Assembly (NCBI RefSeq): GCF_020829665.1 | Contig: NZ_JAIVFT010000001.1 | Span: forward strand, 561,435-625,434 | Reading direction: 5' to 3' | Source of the DNA: Nostoc sp. CHAB 5824 | Lineage (GTDB): Bacteria; Cyanobacteriota; Cyanobacteriia; Cyanobacteriales; Nostocaceae | Length of the DNA stretch: 64,000 bases | Shown: positions 9,479 through 18,354 of the stretch, piece after piece | How positions within the stretch are numbered: the stretch's first letter is position 1 | Layout of the letters: each line of letters opens with the position of its first letter | Position numbers and translations under genes: made by a program | Notes under the pieces: generated by a model | The model's input: only the letters and a program-made list of their open reading frames with translations | What the model was told of the DNA's origin: nothing | Databases searched by the model: none

Positions 9479-9649
9479 TGCTTTATTCAAATAAAACTTA
9501 ATCAGCTAAATACGTCTGCAACTGTTAATTGCCAATTTTTAATAACACTCAAAACAGGTAAAATATCTGTTGTAGACATCGCATTCCCCTCACTAACCAT
9601 TGTAATTTTATCAAATTTGAACTTTAAGCCTAACTACAGGAGTAATGGA

Positions 9650-9886
9650 GTGTTGAGAATTAGCGTTGAAGAAGCAGCTATGAATTTAAAATCTCTCTTG
9701 GAACGGGTAGCTAGGGGAGAAGAAATAATTTTGCTAGAGCAAGATAAAGCTGTAGCTCGTTTAGTTCCTCCGCTACAAAAGGAACAACAGTTAGCAAATA
9801 TCAAACAATTTCGTGATTCTCTTGCGATTAAGGGTGAGTCTTTAAGTGCAACTGTCATAAATGCACGTACAGAGGAACGTCGTTGA
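9650..9886 (+). CDS. Phd/YefM-type antitoxin
   Basis: 78 residues from GTG 9650, which has AGGAG seven bases upstream; an in-frame TTG at 9617 lacks this. The sequence (ISVEEAAMNLKSLLERVARG, then EEIILLEQDKAVARLVP) is the usual Phd-family DNA-binding and dimerisation fold, with a variable C-terminus that would wrap the toxin. The stop overlaps the TTG start of the PIN reading frame by four bases, the standard antitoxin-toxin arrangement. The partner is truncated, so this is probably an orphaned antitoxin. Confidence 0.85.
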   Translation: MLRISVEEAAMNLKSLLERVARGEEIILLEQDKAVARLVPPLQKEQQLANIKQFRDSLAIKGESLSATVINARTEERR

Positions 9887-10095
9887 TTTATTTAGATACA
9901 AGCGTTATTGCTCCATTATATTGGCCAGAAGCTTTAAGCGATGCAGTTGAACAATTACTTCTTAATGAAACTACAAGTCTTCATCTTCCCCATTTACCAA
10001 AAGTGCGACGCAATAATTCTACCGATTTACGGGGAAACTGCTCATTTGCTAACAACCTTGCCATACATCAACAGAATATTTTAAGAAGCATCTAA
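9883..10095 (+). pseudogene. Truncated PIN-domain (VapC-like) toxin
   Basis: The first 27 residues (MIYLDTSVIAPLYWPEALSD) are a clear PIN start with the first catalytic Asp. After about residue 32 the family pattern is lost, and the frame ends at 70 residues instead of about 130-140. No second acidic cluster (usually in a TLDALH-type motif) is present here or in the 165 bases downstream. An internal deletion or replacement has probably inactivated the toxin. Confidence 0.75.
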
Positions 10096-10197
10096 AATTT
10101 ATTCCCATTTTTTGTAAGATACTGCTTAAATCGGTTTCTATAATTTTTCTGGTTCAAACTTTTGCAATTACTGAGTAATTGCAGCAGATTTCAAGTA

Positions 10198-10230
10198 GAG
10201 TGTTTTGCTTTTGAATTCTGCTGTAATTAA
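10198..10230. repeat. 33-base direct repeat, right copy flanking the toxin-antitoxin remnant
   Basis: Partner of 9446-9478. The two copies bracket the antitoxin/toxin remnant at a distance of about 720 bases. Confidence 0.6.
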
Positions 10231-10260
10231 TTTTGCCTAGCTACTTATATTAGAAGAGGG

Positions 10261-11268
10261 TTAATTAGGGCGGTTATTTTCTAATCCTGGTATTTGCTTA
10301 GAAAACAACTCGTTAGAGTCAATCTGACCATTTGAGATAACGGAACGCATACCCTCAAAAGCAGCAGGAATAGTGCGCGGATCTATAAACAAGACCTTGC
10401 TGCTATCGCTTTTACCAATTGTCGCGCCCATATCCAAATAGCCCAAGGCAAACAGAACTTCAACTGCTTTATTGGCATTGGGATTAGTGTGGATTTTTTG
10501 AGCAATAATTTCTGCTGATTCTGCGATCGCCTGCGCTTTCAAAACCTGCTGCTGACGTTCAGCTTGAGCCTTCAAAACGATCGCCTTTTGTTCAGCTTCA
10601 GCTTGCAAAATTACCGATTTTTGACGAGCTTCAGCATCTAAGATTTGCGCCTCAGCTTTACCTCTGGCGCTATTGACAGCAGCTTCGCGATCGCCCTCAG
10701 AAGTTAAAATTGCTGCCCGTTTGCGTCGTTCTGCCGACATTTGCAATTCCATCGATTCTCGCACTGCCTGAGACGGAATAATATCTCGCAGTTCTACTCG
10801 TGTCACTTTCACACCCCAAGGATCGGTAGCAACGTCCAAATCCTGTAATAAAAGTTCACTGATGTGGGAACGAGCAGTAAAGGTTTGATCCAACTCTAGT
10901 TGCCCCATTTCGGCGCGAATTTGAGTCAGCACCATGTTTACCATTGCCGACTGGAGATTTTCTACCTTGTACCAGGCTTTTTCCATATCCACGATCCGCC
11001 AGTAAAACACTGCATCCACCTCAATGCCAACGTTGTCACGGGTAATACACTGTTGGGCAGGAATATCTAAAACTTTTTCTCGGATAGTTTCTTGATAAAC
11101 AATTCTATCTACGAAAGGAATAACAAAGTTTAGCCCTGGTTCCAGTTTTTTGTTATAACTACCTAATCTTTCCACTAAAGCTTCATTGCCCTGATTGACG
11201 ACTTTCACAGACCCCGCTACGGCAGAACCACCAAGGGCTAAAAAGACTAGTAAAAATAGCTGTTCCAT
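10261..11268 (-). CDS. SPFH/Band 7 membrane protein (paraslipin, QmcA-like)
   Basis: 335 residues: an N-terminal membrane segment (about 1-17), a Band 7 domain (about 20-190, [20 protein letters not shown]) and an Ala/Gln/Glu-rich coiled coil (about 195-265). Slipins form oligomeric membrane microdomain scaffolds and are often paired with NfeD proteins. An NfeD gene lies 136 bases upstream on the same strand, supporting a joint role in membrane protein quality control or organisation. The spacer holds GACTAATGA-type heptamer repeats. Confidence 0.93.
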   Translation of the reverse strand: MEQLFLLVFLALGGSAVAGSVKVVNQGNEALVERLGSYNKKLEPGLNFVIPFVDRIVYQETIREKVLDIPAQQCITRDNVGIEVDAVFYWRIVDMEKAWYKVENLQSAMVNMVLTQIRAEMGQLELDQTFTARSHISELLLQDLDVATDPWGVKVTRVELRDIIPSQAVRESMELQMSAERRKRAAILTSEGDREAAVNSARGKAEAQILDAEARQKSVILQAEAEQKAIVLKAQAERQQQVLKAQAIAESAEIIAQKIHTNPNANKAVEVLFALGYLDMGATIGKSDSSKVLFIDPRTIPAAFEGMRSVISNGQIDSNELFSKQIPGLENNRPN

Positions 11269-11404
11269 TGTAAATCTCCTGATTTTTAAGTGTTAAATGT
11301 AACTCAAAAGGAAAGGGGAGTGGGGTAGGAGGCAGGGAGCAGGGGGAGCAGGGGAAGAAAAACTAATGACTAATGACAAATGACTAATGACTAATGACTA
11401 ATAA

Positions 11405-11839
11405 CTAAGAATTCAACAAATTTTCTGGTATCACAATCAAAGTAGTACCTTCTCTCCTAACCACATAAACTCTTTGATGGGGTGGTACGGTAAATTTGTC
11501 ATCATCACATCGTGCCTGCCAAGAATTTCCCTCATACAGTACCCGCCCTGTTTTCCCAGGCGGAATTTCTGTTAAGGTTTCAGCTATAACTGCATCCTGA
11601 ATTTTCGACCGGCGTCGTCGTGGTTGCAAAAACCGACGAGAAAGCATGCTTAGTGCTGTGGAAAGCAACAGCCAAACTACAACTTGCAACCATACACTTC
11701 CCAAACCCACTCCAGACAGCAGCGCCACCACAAAAGCGCTAATTCCCATCATGAAGGCGACAAACGCCGATGGTAAGAACAGTTCCATCAAACACAGAAC
11801 TGCTCCTGCCAGAAGCCAGATTAAGGTAAAACTTGGCAT
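11405..11839 (-). CDS. NfeD-family membrane protein
   Basis: 144 residues, the short NfeD type: two or three membrane segments in the first 70 residues (LIWLLAGAVLCLMELFLPSA, then VWLQVVVWLLLSTAL) and a C-terminal OB-fold-like domain (GKTGRVLYEGNSWQARCDD). It lacks the N-terminal ClpP-like protease domain of long NfeD. It is the usual partner of the slipin encoded downstream on the same strand. Confidence 0.92.
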   Translation of the reverse strand: MPSFTLIWLLAGAVLCLMELFLPSAFVAFMMGISAFVVALLSGVGLGSVWLQVVVWLLLSTALSMLSRRFLQPRRRRSKIQDAVIAETLTEIPPGKTGRVLYEGNSWQARCDDDKFTVPPHQRVYVVRREGTTLIVIPENLLNS

Positions 11840-12072
11840 AGCGCCATCCTAAACTCTACATTGACGTAAATGCATTTCTACGATTAGATACAGCCAGACG
11901 TAAGTTATTTACACAAAGCAAAACTTAATCTTTTTACCAATAATTTTGATTAATTTCAGTAACAAGATGTAGCTAGCGGTACACAAATCCAGTCTATTCT
12001 AGCCTTCAAGTCATTGCCAGCTAAAGTTAATCGAAGTTCATGAGTTGATTGGTTTCTTAAATTTATAGCTTT

Positions 12073-14052
12073 ATGATTTCTACTCAACTGATAATTTATT
12101 GTATAAATCCAGGCTGTAAAAGCCCGATTAATCCTATTGGAGATAGTGTTTGTGCCACTTGTCAAACTCCTTTAGTTCACCGCTATCTTTGGGCTACTGG
12201 CTCATTGTCTGCCAAAATCTCACCAGGTACGAAGGTAGCAGATAGGTATGAGGTAATTAGTCACCAGATTTGGCTGGATACTCAACCGGGACTTTCACCA
12301 GATATACCTGAAGAATTGCCAAAGGAAGTAATTCCTTACCTACGGTTATATCAAGAGCGGTTGCATTTGCCCCAGGCTTATGGGTTTGCTAGTCACCTTG
12401 AGGAAGATACAGCTGGTATCCTCTTATTAGAAAATGTGCCGATAGATGAGAGAGGAAATATCTATCCAACTATTGTTGAGGCATGGGAGCAAGCAACTGC
12501 GGTACGACAAGTTTATTGGCTGTGGCAAATTCTCCAACTTTGGAAATCTTTATCAGAATTGGGATTTAGCCGCAGTTTACTGGTAGTAGATAACTTGAGA
12601 GTCCAAGGTTGGTGTGTGCGACTGTTGGAACTCTACCAAACACCAGCAGATGAAGAGCTAAGTTTACAAAATCTGGGAGAGTGCTGGCAGTTTTGGGTAG
12701 CGTCTGCAAAGGCATCAGTAGCCAAAGGGTTACAGAATATAGTCCAGCAGATGTGTGAAACTGAGATTGAGTTAGAAGCTATTAATATTCAACTCAATAA
12801 TTTACTATTAGCATCTGCTGCAGAATTGCCATTAGTTTTGAAGGTGGCAGGCTCTACAGATATTGGCCCATTGATGGCGCAAAATGAAGACGCTTGCTAC
12901 CCCAATGTTTTGAGTGATTTAGATGAACCTTTATTGCCCCACTTGTCGATTGTTTGCGATGGCATTGGCGGACATGAAGGTGGTGAGGTTGCTAGTAAGT
13001 TGGCAGTGCAGTCTGTAAAGTTGCAAATTCGCGCTTTACTCAAGGAGGTTACAGAACAAAATGTACTTATACCACCAGAGTTGTTACAGGAACAATTAGA
13101 AGCAAGCTTGCGGGTGGTAAATAATGTGATTTGTGCCCGCAATAATGAACAAAAACGCCAAGGCAGAGAACGCATGGCTACAACCATTGTCATGGCGCTG
13201 CAAGTTCCACAACGAGTGCAGACTAGCACTGGATGGCAATCAAATAATACCCATGAACTTTACTTGGCTAATGTTGGCGATAGCCGTGCCTATTGGATTA
13301 CTCGCAATTATTGTCAACTACTGACAGTAGATGATGATGTGGCAACGCGAGAAGTGCGTTTTGCTAAAAGCTTGTATCGAAAGGCACTTATGAGAGCAGA
13401 TGCTAGCGCTTTAACTCAAGCATTAGGGACAAGAGATTCAGAATCTTTGCGTCTTAAAGTTCAGCGATTGATTGTAGAAGAAGATGGCATATTGCTACTG
13501 TGTTCTGATGGTTTAAGTGATAATAACTGGGTGGAACAATCTTGGCAGGATTATGCAATACCCGTGTTAACAGGGCAACTTACAGTTGAAGATGCTGTTC
13601 GCAACTGGATTGACTTGGCAAACGAAAAAAATGGACGTGATAATACGTCGGTTGTTCTCACTTATTGCCGTGTCTCCCCAGAATACCTAGTACCTGTGAC
13701 TCCGGCGTTGCCAGAAGAGATTATAGAAGCAGAGATACAAGAAGAACAAGAGGAACTAGAAGAACTAGAAGAGCCAATTTCTTTTACAGAAAGTTCGCAA
13801 ACTTTGCTAGATTTTGATCTAGATTTGGATTTGTCAGAAGAACCAGTTACAATTCCAGAAATCCCACCAACTTTAATTACAAAACCTAATCGGGGTAAAC
13901 CCTTGGTAATGCTGGGGATAGTGTTAGCGTTGCTTGTGGGGGGTACAAGTCTGGGATTATTTGCTTGGTTGCAAATTAATCCTCAAGGATTCCAGCAGAT
14001 GTGTCGGCAACTTCCCCAAAAAGTGCAGCAACTTTGTTCGCCTGGGGAATAG
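12073..14052 (+). CDS. PP2C-type serine/threonine phosphatase with N-terminal zinc ribbon and C-terminal membrane anchor
   Basis: 659 residues. The N-terminus has a four-Cys ribbon (Cys10, Cys15, Cys27, Cys30). Residues about 45-240 form a region of unrecognised function that may be a decayed kinase-like fold. The PP2C domain (about 255-535) shows MAQNEDACY, VCDGIGGHEGG, ANVGDSRAYW, ALTQALGT, LLCSDGLSDN and GRDNTSVVL, so the metal-binding aspartates appear intact. A Glu-rich linker and one membrane helix (about 613-637) follow. It probably dephosphorylates Ser/Thr kinase targets at the membrane. Confidence 0.92.
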   Translation: MISTQLIIYCINPGCKSPINPIGDSVCATCQTPLVHRYLWATGSLSAKISPGTKVADRYEVISHQIWLDTQPGLSPDIPEELPKEVIPYLRLYQERLHLPQAYGFASHLEEDTAGILLLENVPIDERGNIYPTIVEAWEQATAVRQVYWLWQILQLWKSLSELGFSRSLLVVDNLRVQGWCVRLLELYQTPADEELSLQNLGECWQFWVASAKASVAKGLQNIVQQMCETEIELEAINIQLNNLLLASAAELPLVLKVAGSTDIGPLMAQNEDACYPNVLSDLDEPLLPHLSIVCDGIGGHEGGEVASKLAVQSVKLQIRALLKEVTEQNVLIPPELLQEQLEASLRVVNNVICARNNEQKRQGRERMATTIVMALQVPQRVQTSTGWQSNNTHELYLANVGDSRAYWITRNYCQLLTVDDDVATREVRFAKSLYRKALMRADASALTQALGTRDSESLRLKVQRLIVEEDGILLLCSDGLSDNNWVEQSWQDYAIPVLTGQLTVEDAVRNWIDLANEKNGRDNTSVVLTYCRVSPEYLVPVTPALPEEIIEAEIQEEQEELEELEEPISFTESSQTLLDFDLDLDLSEEPVTIPEIPPTLITKPNRGKPLVMLGIVLALLVGGTSLGLFAWLQINPQGFQQMCRQLPQKVQQLCSPGE

Positions 14053-14060
14053 GTTATACC

Positions 14061-14228
14061 GAATGTCGTGATGTTCATGATGAATGTCGCGATGTTGGTG
14101 ACGAATATCACGATATTGGTGATGAATATCACGATGTTGGTGACGAATATTACGATGTTGATGATGAATGTTGCGATGTTGATGATGAATGTTGCGATGT
14201 TAATGATGAATGTCGTGATGTTAGTAAC
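14061..14228. repeat. 21-bp tandem repeat array (about 7.5 units)
   Basis: Unit pattern GATGTTGRTGAYGAATRTYRC, starting at 14070 and ending in a partial unit at 14228. The units diverge by a few bases each. Because 21 is a multiple of three and stops are absent, open frames run through on both strands (for example repeated DVGDEYH or NIVIFVT heptapeptides); none has a convincing start signal. It lies nine bases after the phosphatase stop. Confidence 0.9.
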
Positions 14229-14308
14229 AACAGCTTTTACATTAAGGGTAACGGCGAATGAAATGGCGATCGCTAGTGAGTTAATATAGGTTAGCGATCG
14301 CACCACAC

Positions 14309-14436
14309 ATATCATGTCCAGCTAATTAGTTATAATTCCCACATCTGTGCAAAAACCGCAAAACCCTCTTTCGCCCAGCTAATAGCCCCCTGCCCCCCTG
14401 CGGTCTTAATGATAAGTCTTTAACCGGACACGATAT
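14309..14436. mobile_element. MITE-like element, family ATATCRTGTCCGG (copy 1)
   Basis: 128 bases bounded by ATATCATGTCC and CCGGACACGATAT, which are inverted relative to each other. A second copy at 31256-31386 shares both ends and the inner block TAATTAGTTATAATTCCCA and AATGATAAGTCTTTAACCGG, while the centre differs. It has no coding capacity. The rest of the gap to 14530 shows nothing clear. Confidence 0.75.
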
Positions 14437-14530
14437 CACATCTTGCACTACGCGGGAACTAGCAAGTAATGTAACTCACTAAAGATGCGATAAGGTAAGG
14501 ATATCACAACCTGCTCCCACCACAGGAAAG

Positions 14531-16120
14531 ATGGATATTGCCCTGGTAATTAAAACTATTGCTGCTGCTACCGTTTCTCCAATCATAAATGCAGTTCAGC
14601 GTAAAAGAATTGTAGTTGAAATTAAAGAAAAGTTAGGATTTAATTCAGCACAGCCTCCAGAAAAGTTTGACGATGTTTATGTTCATGCTTTAATAGAGTA
14701 TGGTCTTGAAGTCAAGAATGATTTTGATAAAACTCAGCTTGAGCTTAACCTGAAGTTTTTTGACAATCAAAAAGTAAGAAAGGTTTTTTATAAAACTTTT
14801 TCATCAGCGCAGATATTGGATTACAATTCCCAAGAATGGAATCTATTAAGAAATGAGGCACAAAAAGACAGAATAGATGTTTTGCAGATTGAGAAATTCT
14901 ATCAAGCTTTTGTCAATGTAGCAAAACGCTCTATCAATCCAGGACAACATATAACTAACGTACAACTTCTAGAACGCCTGAAGACATTTACAGAATTTCC
15001 AGAACAGTCGCTCTATCCAGATGACTTTAAGGCACTAATTGAAGAAAAAACTAAGGCATTTTGCGGTCGGAAATTTGTATTTGATGAATTTGATGATTTC
15101 CTCAAAAAGCATCCTAAAGGTTATTTTACCGTGATTGGGGATGCGGGGATGGGGAAAAGTGCGATCGCAGCCCAATCTGTATCTAAATACAAAGCTATCT
15201 GCTACTTCAATATTCTGGCAGAAGGTCGTAATAAACCAGATAAGTTTTTGCAAAGTATTCGGAAACAACTCATAAATCGCTATCAGTTACAGAATGAAGA
15301 GAATGCTGATTTCCCAACTTTGCTCACGAAAGTAAGTGCAAAATTTGCTAGTGGTGAACGTTTAATAATTGTAGTTGATGCTCTCGATGAAGTCGAAGAA
15401 ACATCAGCAGCAGGAAATATTTTAGATTTACCTAAGTACTTGCCAGAGGGTATATGTTTTCTGCTAACTAGACGACCTTATGCACTAAATAAAAAATCCT
15501 TGTTGACTGAAGGAGTTCCGCAAGAGAAGTTGGATTTAACAGCCAAGAAGTATGAGGATTTTAATCGAAGCGATATCAGGGAATATATTAGCTTTTGTAT
15601 TAGCGATGATTCAGAGCATAAAGATAGACTGCAAAAATGGATTCAAAGTCGCAATCTTTCTGGGCAGGTATTTATTGAGCAGTTAGTGGTCAAAAGTGAA
15701 AACAATTTCATGTATCTGCGCTATGTTTTACAAGATATTGCTCAAGGAGTTTATAAAGACTTAACTATAGACAAATTACCCCAAGGTCTTCAGGACTATT
15801 ATCAACAGCATTGGACGCGGATGGATATGGATAAACCACCCCAGGAATTAATGGTGATTATCCTGTTTATTTTAGTGCGACTAACGACATCACCCACTCT
15901 CAATATGATTGCTGAGATTGCTGAAGTAGAAGAACATCAAGTCGAAAAAGTACTAGATAAGTGGGTTGAGTATTTGAGAAAGCTGGAAATTGAGGGACAA
16001 ATGTGTTACAGCATATATCACACTAGTTTCCTGGACTTTTTGAAAGCTCAACGAGATTTGCAGCGTACTCGTAGGTTATTTCAAATAGTTGATGAACGTA
16101 TTTCTAAATACTTGTATTAA
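14531..16120 (+). CDS. STAND/NACHT-type NTPase with helical N-terminal domain
   Basis: 529 residues. Residues 1-150 form a helical N-terminal domain that I do not recognise and that may be the effector or partner-binding part. The NTPase core starts near 178 and has Walker A GDAGMGKS (203-210), Walker B RLIIVVDALDE (about 277-287) and an Arg-rich sensor LLTRRPY. A winged-helix-like segment ends in SIYHTSFLDFLKAQ. The protein stops at 529, and a WD40 gene begins 14 bases later in another frame. In related proteins NTPase and WD40 parts are commonly one chain, so this may be a split gene. It is co-transcribed with the next two genes by spacing. Confidence 0.85.
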   Translation: MDIALVIKTIAAATVSPIINAVQRKRIVVEIKEKLGFNSAQPPEKFDDVYVHALIEYGLEVKNDFDKTQLELNLKFFDNQKVRKVFYKTFSSAQILDYNSQEWNLLRNEAQKDRIDVLQIEKFYQAFVNVAKRSINPGQHITNVQLLERLKTFTEFPEQSLYPDDFKALIEEKTKAFCGRKFVFDEFDDFLKKHPKGYFTVIGDAGMGKSAIAAQSVSKYKAICYFNILAEGRNKPDKFLQSIRKQLINRYQLQNEENADFPTLLTKVSAKFASGERLIIVVDALDEVEETSAAGNILDLPKYLPEGICFLLTRRPYALNKKSLLTEGVPQEKLDLTAKKYEDFNRSDIREYISFCISDDSEHKDRLQKWIQSRNLSGQVFIEQLVVKSENNFMYLRYVLQDIAQGVYKDLTIDKLPQGLQDYYQQHWTRMDMDKPPQELMVIILFILVRLTTSPTLNMIAEIAEVEEHQVEKVLDKWVEYLRKLEIEGQMCYSIYHTSFLDFLKAQRDLQRTRRLFQIVDERISKYLY

Positions 16121-16134
16121 AGAGATAGCAGAAT

Positions 16135-18351
16135 ATGGGAGAAGTTGCTGATAAATTAGCAGCATATAGTAGTGATCCTGCATGTCTTAGGGCTTATCTA
16201 GGCAGCTTAGATAGTCTCAAGTCGAGTGACTTGAAAAAGTATTACAAAGTTCTGACTAATTTTGATTTTATCAATGCTAAAATCAACCATTTTGAATTTG
16301 GTGTGCAGTCACTAATTGAGGATTATGATTTAATTAACGACTCAGAACTATTAAACAACCCAGAATATAATCGAGAGCAAGTCAAAACGCTGAAATTGAT
16401 TCAAGGAGCGTTGCGACTGTCAGCGCATATCTTAGTAAAAGATAAAATGCAACTGGCAGGGCAATTGTGGGGGCGAATGCAGCACTTTGCAGTACCGGAA
16501 ATTCAAGTAATGCTCAAAGTAGCAAAGCAGCAAGTTTTACCTTGGTTGCGTCCGTTAACATCTAACTTAATTTCCCCAGGCGGAAGTTTACTTTTCACCC
16601 TCACAGGTCATCGCGGCTCGGTAAATGCAGTAGCCTTCACCCCCGACGGCAAGCAGGTGATTTCTGCTTCAGATGACAACACGCTCAAACTCTGGAATCT
16701 GGAAACTGGGGAGGATGAACGTACTTTTCACGGTCATAGCGATCCGGTAACAGCAGTAGCCCTCACCCCCGATGGCAAGCAAGTGATTTCTGGTTCACTT
16801 GACAAGACACTCAAACTCTGGAATCTGGAAACTGGAGAAGATGAGCGTACTTTCCAGGGTCATAGCGACTGGGTATATGCAGTAGCCCTCACCCCTGATG
16901 GCAAGCAGGTAATTTCTGCTTCATTTGATAACACACTCAAACTCTGGAATTTGGAAACTGGGGAGGATGAGCGTACTTTTCAGGGTCATAACGACAGGGT
17001 ATATGCAGTAGCCCTCACTCCTGATGGCAAACAGATGATTTCTGGTTCACGTGACAAGACACTCAAACTCTGGAATTTGGAAACTGGGGAGGATGAGCGT
17101 ACTTTCCAGGGTCATAGCGACAGGGTAAGAGCAGTAGCCCTCACCCCCGACGGCAAGCAGGTAATTTCTGCTTCATCTGACTGGACACTTAAACTTTGGA
17201 ATTTGGAAACTGGGGAGGATGAGCGTACTTTCCAAGGTCATAGCGACAGGGTAAGAGCAGTAGCCCTCACCCCTGATGGCAAGCAGGTGATTTCTGCTTC
17301 ATTTGATAACACACTCAAACTCTGGAATTTAGAAACTGGGGAAGATGAGCGTACTTTCCAGGGTCATAGCGACAGGGTAAGAGCAGTAGCCCTCACCCCC
17401 GACGGCAAGCAGGTGATTTCTGCTTCATCTGACTGGACACTTAAACTCTGGAATCTGGAAACTGGGGAGGATGAGCGTACTTTCCACGGTCATAGCGATT
17501 CGGTAATAGCAGTAGCCCTCACTCCTGATGGCAAGCAGGTGGTTTCTGCTTCATCTGACTGGACACTTAAACTCTGGAATCTGGAAACTGGGGAGGATGA
17601 GCGTACTTTCCAAGGTCATAGCGACTCGGTAAGAGCAGCAGCCCTCACTCCTGATGGCAAGCAGGTGATTTTTGGTTCAGGTGAGAACACACTCAAACTC
17701 TGGAATCTGGAAACTGGGGAAAATGAACGTACTTTTCACGGTCATAGCGACTCGGTAATAGCAGTAGCCCTCACTCCTGATGGCAACCAGGTGATTTCTG
17801 CTTCATTTGATAAGACACTTAAACTCTGGAATTTGAAAACTGGGGAGAATGAGCGGACTTTCCAGGGTCATAGCGACTGGGTAACAGCAGTAGCCCTCAC
17901 CCCCGATGGCAAGCAGGTGATTTCTGCTTCAGATGACAACACGCTCAAACTCTGGAATCTGGAAACTGGGGAGGATGAACGTACTTTTCACGGTCATAGC
18001 GACTCGGTAATAGCATTAGTCCTCACACTCAATGGCAAACAGGTGATTTCTGGTTCAGATGATAACACACTCAAACTCTGGAATCTGGAAACTGGGGAGG
18101 ATGAGCGTACTTTCCAGGGTCATAGCGACTCGGTAATAGCAGTAGCCCTAACCCCCGATGGCAAACAGGTGATTTCTACTTCATATGACAACACACTCAA
18201 ACTCTGGAATCTGGAAACTGGGGAAGAAATTGCCACTTTTACAGGAGAGGCTCCATTTGTTTGCTGCGCTATTGCAGCAGATGGGGTGACAATTGTGGCA
18301 GGGGAGTCGTCAGGGAGAGTGCATTTTTTGCGGTTGGAGAATATCGAATAA
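16135..18351 (+). CDS. WD40 repeat protein, 14 blades, sensor-like partner of the NACHT NTPases
   Basis: 738 residues. Residues 1-155 are helical and resemble the linker that precedes WD40 repeats in cyanobacterial NACHT-WD proteins (LRLSAHILVKDKMQLAGQLW). Thirteen 42-residue blades then follow with nearly identical framework (GHSD.V.AVALTPDGKQVIS.S.D.TLKLWNLETGEDERTF), plus one diverged final blade: 14 in all, fitting two seven-bladed propellers. Differences between blades sit mainly at the same few positions. ATG 16135 has an in-frame stop just upstream (16126). It probably recognises a ligand or protein and signals to the NTPase; this is inference. Confidence 0.88.
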   Translation: MGEVADKLAAYSSDPACLRAYLGSLDSLKSSDLKKYYKVLTNFDFINAKINHFEFGVQSLIEDYDLINDSELLNNPEYNREQVKTLKLIQGALRLSAHILVKDKMQLAGQLWGRMQHFAVPEIQVMLKVAKQQVLPWLRPLTSNLISPGGSLLFTLTGHRGSVNAVAFTPDGKQVISASDDNTLKLWNLETGEDERTFHGHSDPVTAVALTPDGKQVISGSLDKTLKLWNLETGEDERTFQGHSDWVYAVALTPDGKQVISASFDNTLKLWNLETGEDERTFQGHNDRVYAVALTPDGKQMISGSRDKTLKLWNLETGEDERTFQGHSDRVRAVALTPDGKQVISASSDWTLKLWNLETGEDERTFQGHSDRVRAVALTPDGKQVISASFDNTLKLWNLETGEDERTFQGHSDRVRAVALTPDGKQVISASSDWTLKLWNLETGEDERTFHGHSDSVIAVALTPDGKQVVSASSDWTLKLWNLETGEDERTFQGHSDSVRAAALTPDGKQVIFGSGENTLKLWNLETGENERTFHGHSDSVIAVALTPDGNQVISASFDKTLKLWNLKTGENERTFQGHSDWVTAVALTPDGKQVISASDDNTLKLWNLETGEDERTFHGHSDSVIALVLTLNGKQVISGSDDNTLKLWNLETGEDERTFQGHSDSVIAVALTPDGKQVISTSYDNTLKLWNLETGEEIATFTGEAPFVCCAIAADGVTIVAGESSGRVHFLRLENIE
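16600..18240 (+). repeat. 126-bp coding minisatellite (13 WD40 units)
   Basis: Thirteen consecutive 126-base units encode the WD40 blades. Framework codons are near-identical at the DNA level (for example the units near 17107 and 17359), pointing to recent duplication or gene conversion. Variation is concentrated at the codons after GHSD, before AVALT, and around S.D.TLKLW. Confidence 0.9.
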
Positions 18352-18354
18352 AAT

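Noticed and set aside
14068-14315. Open frames on both strands through the 21-bp array
   Set aside because: They arise from a repeat period divisible by three; no start signal, and the frames have equal claim.
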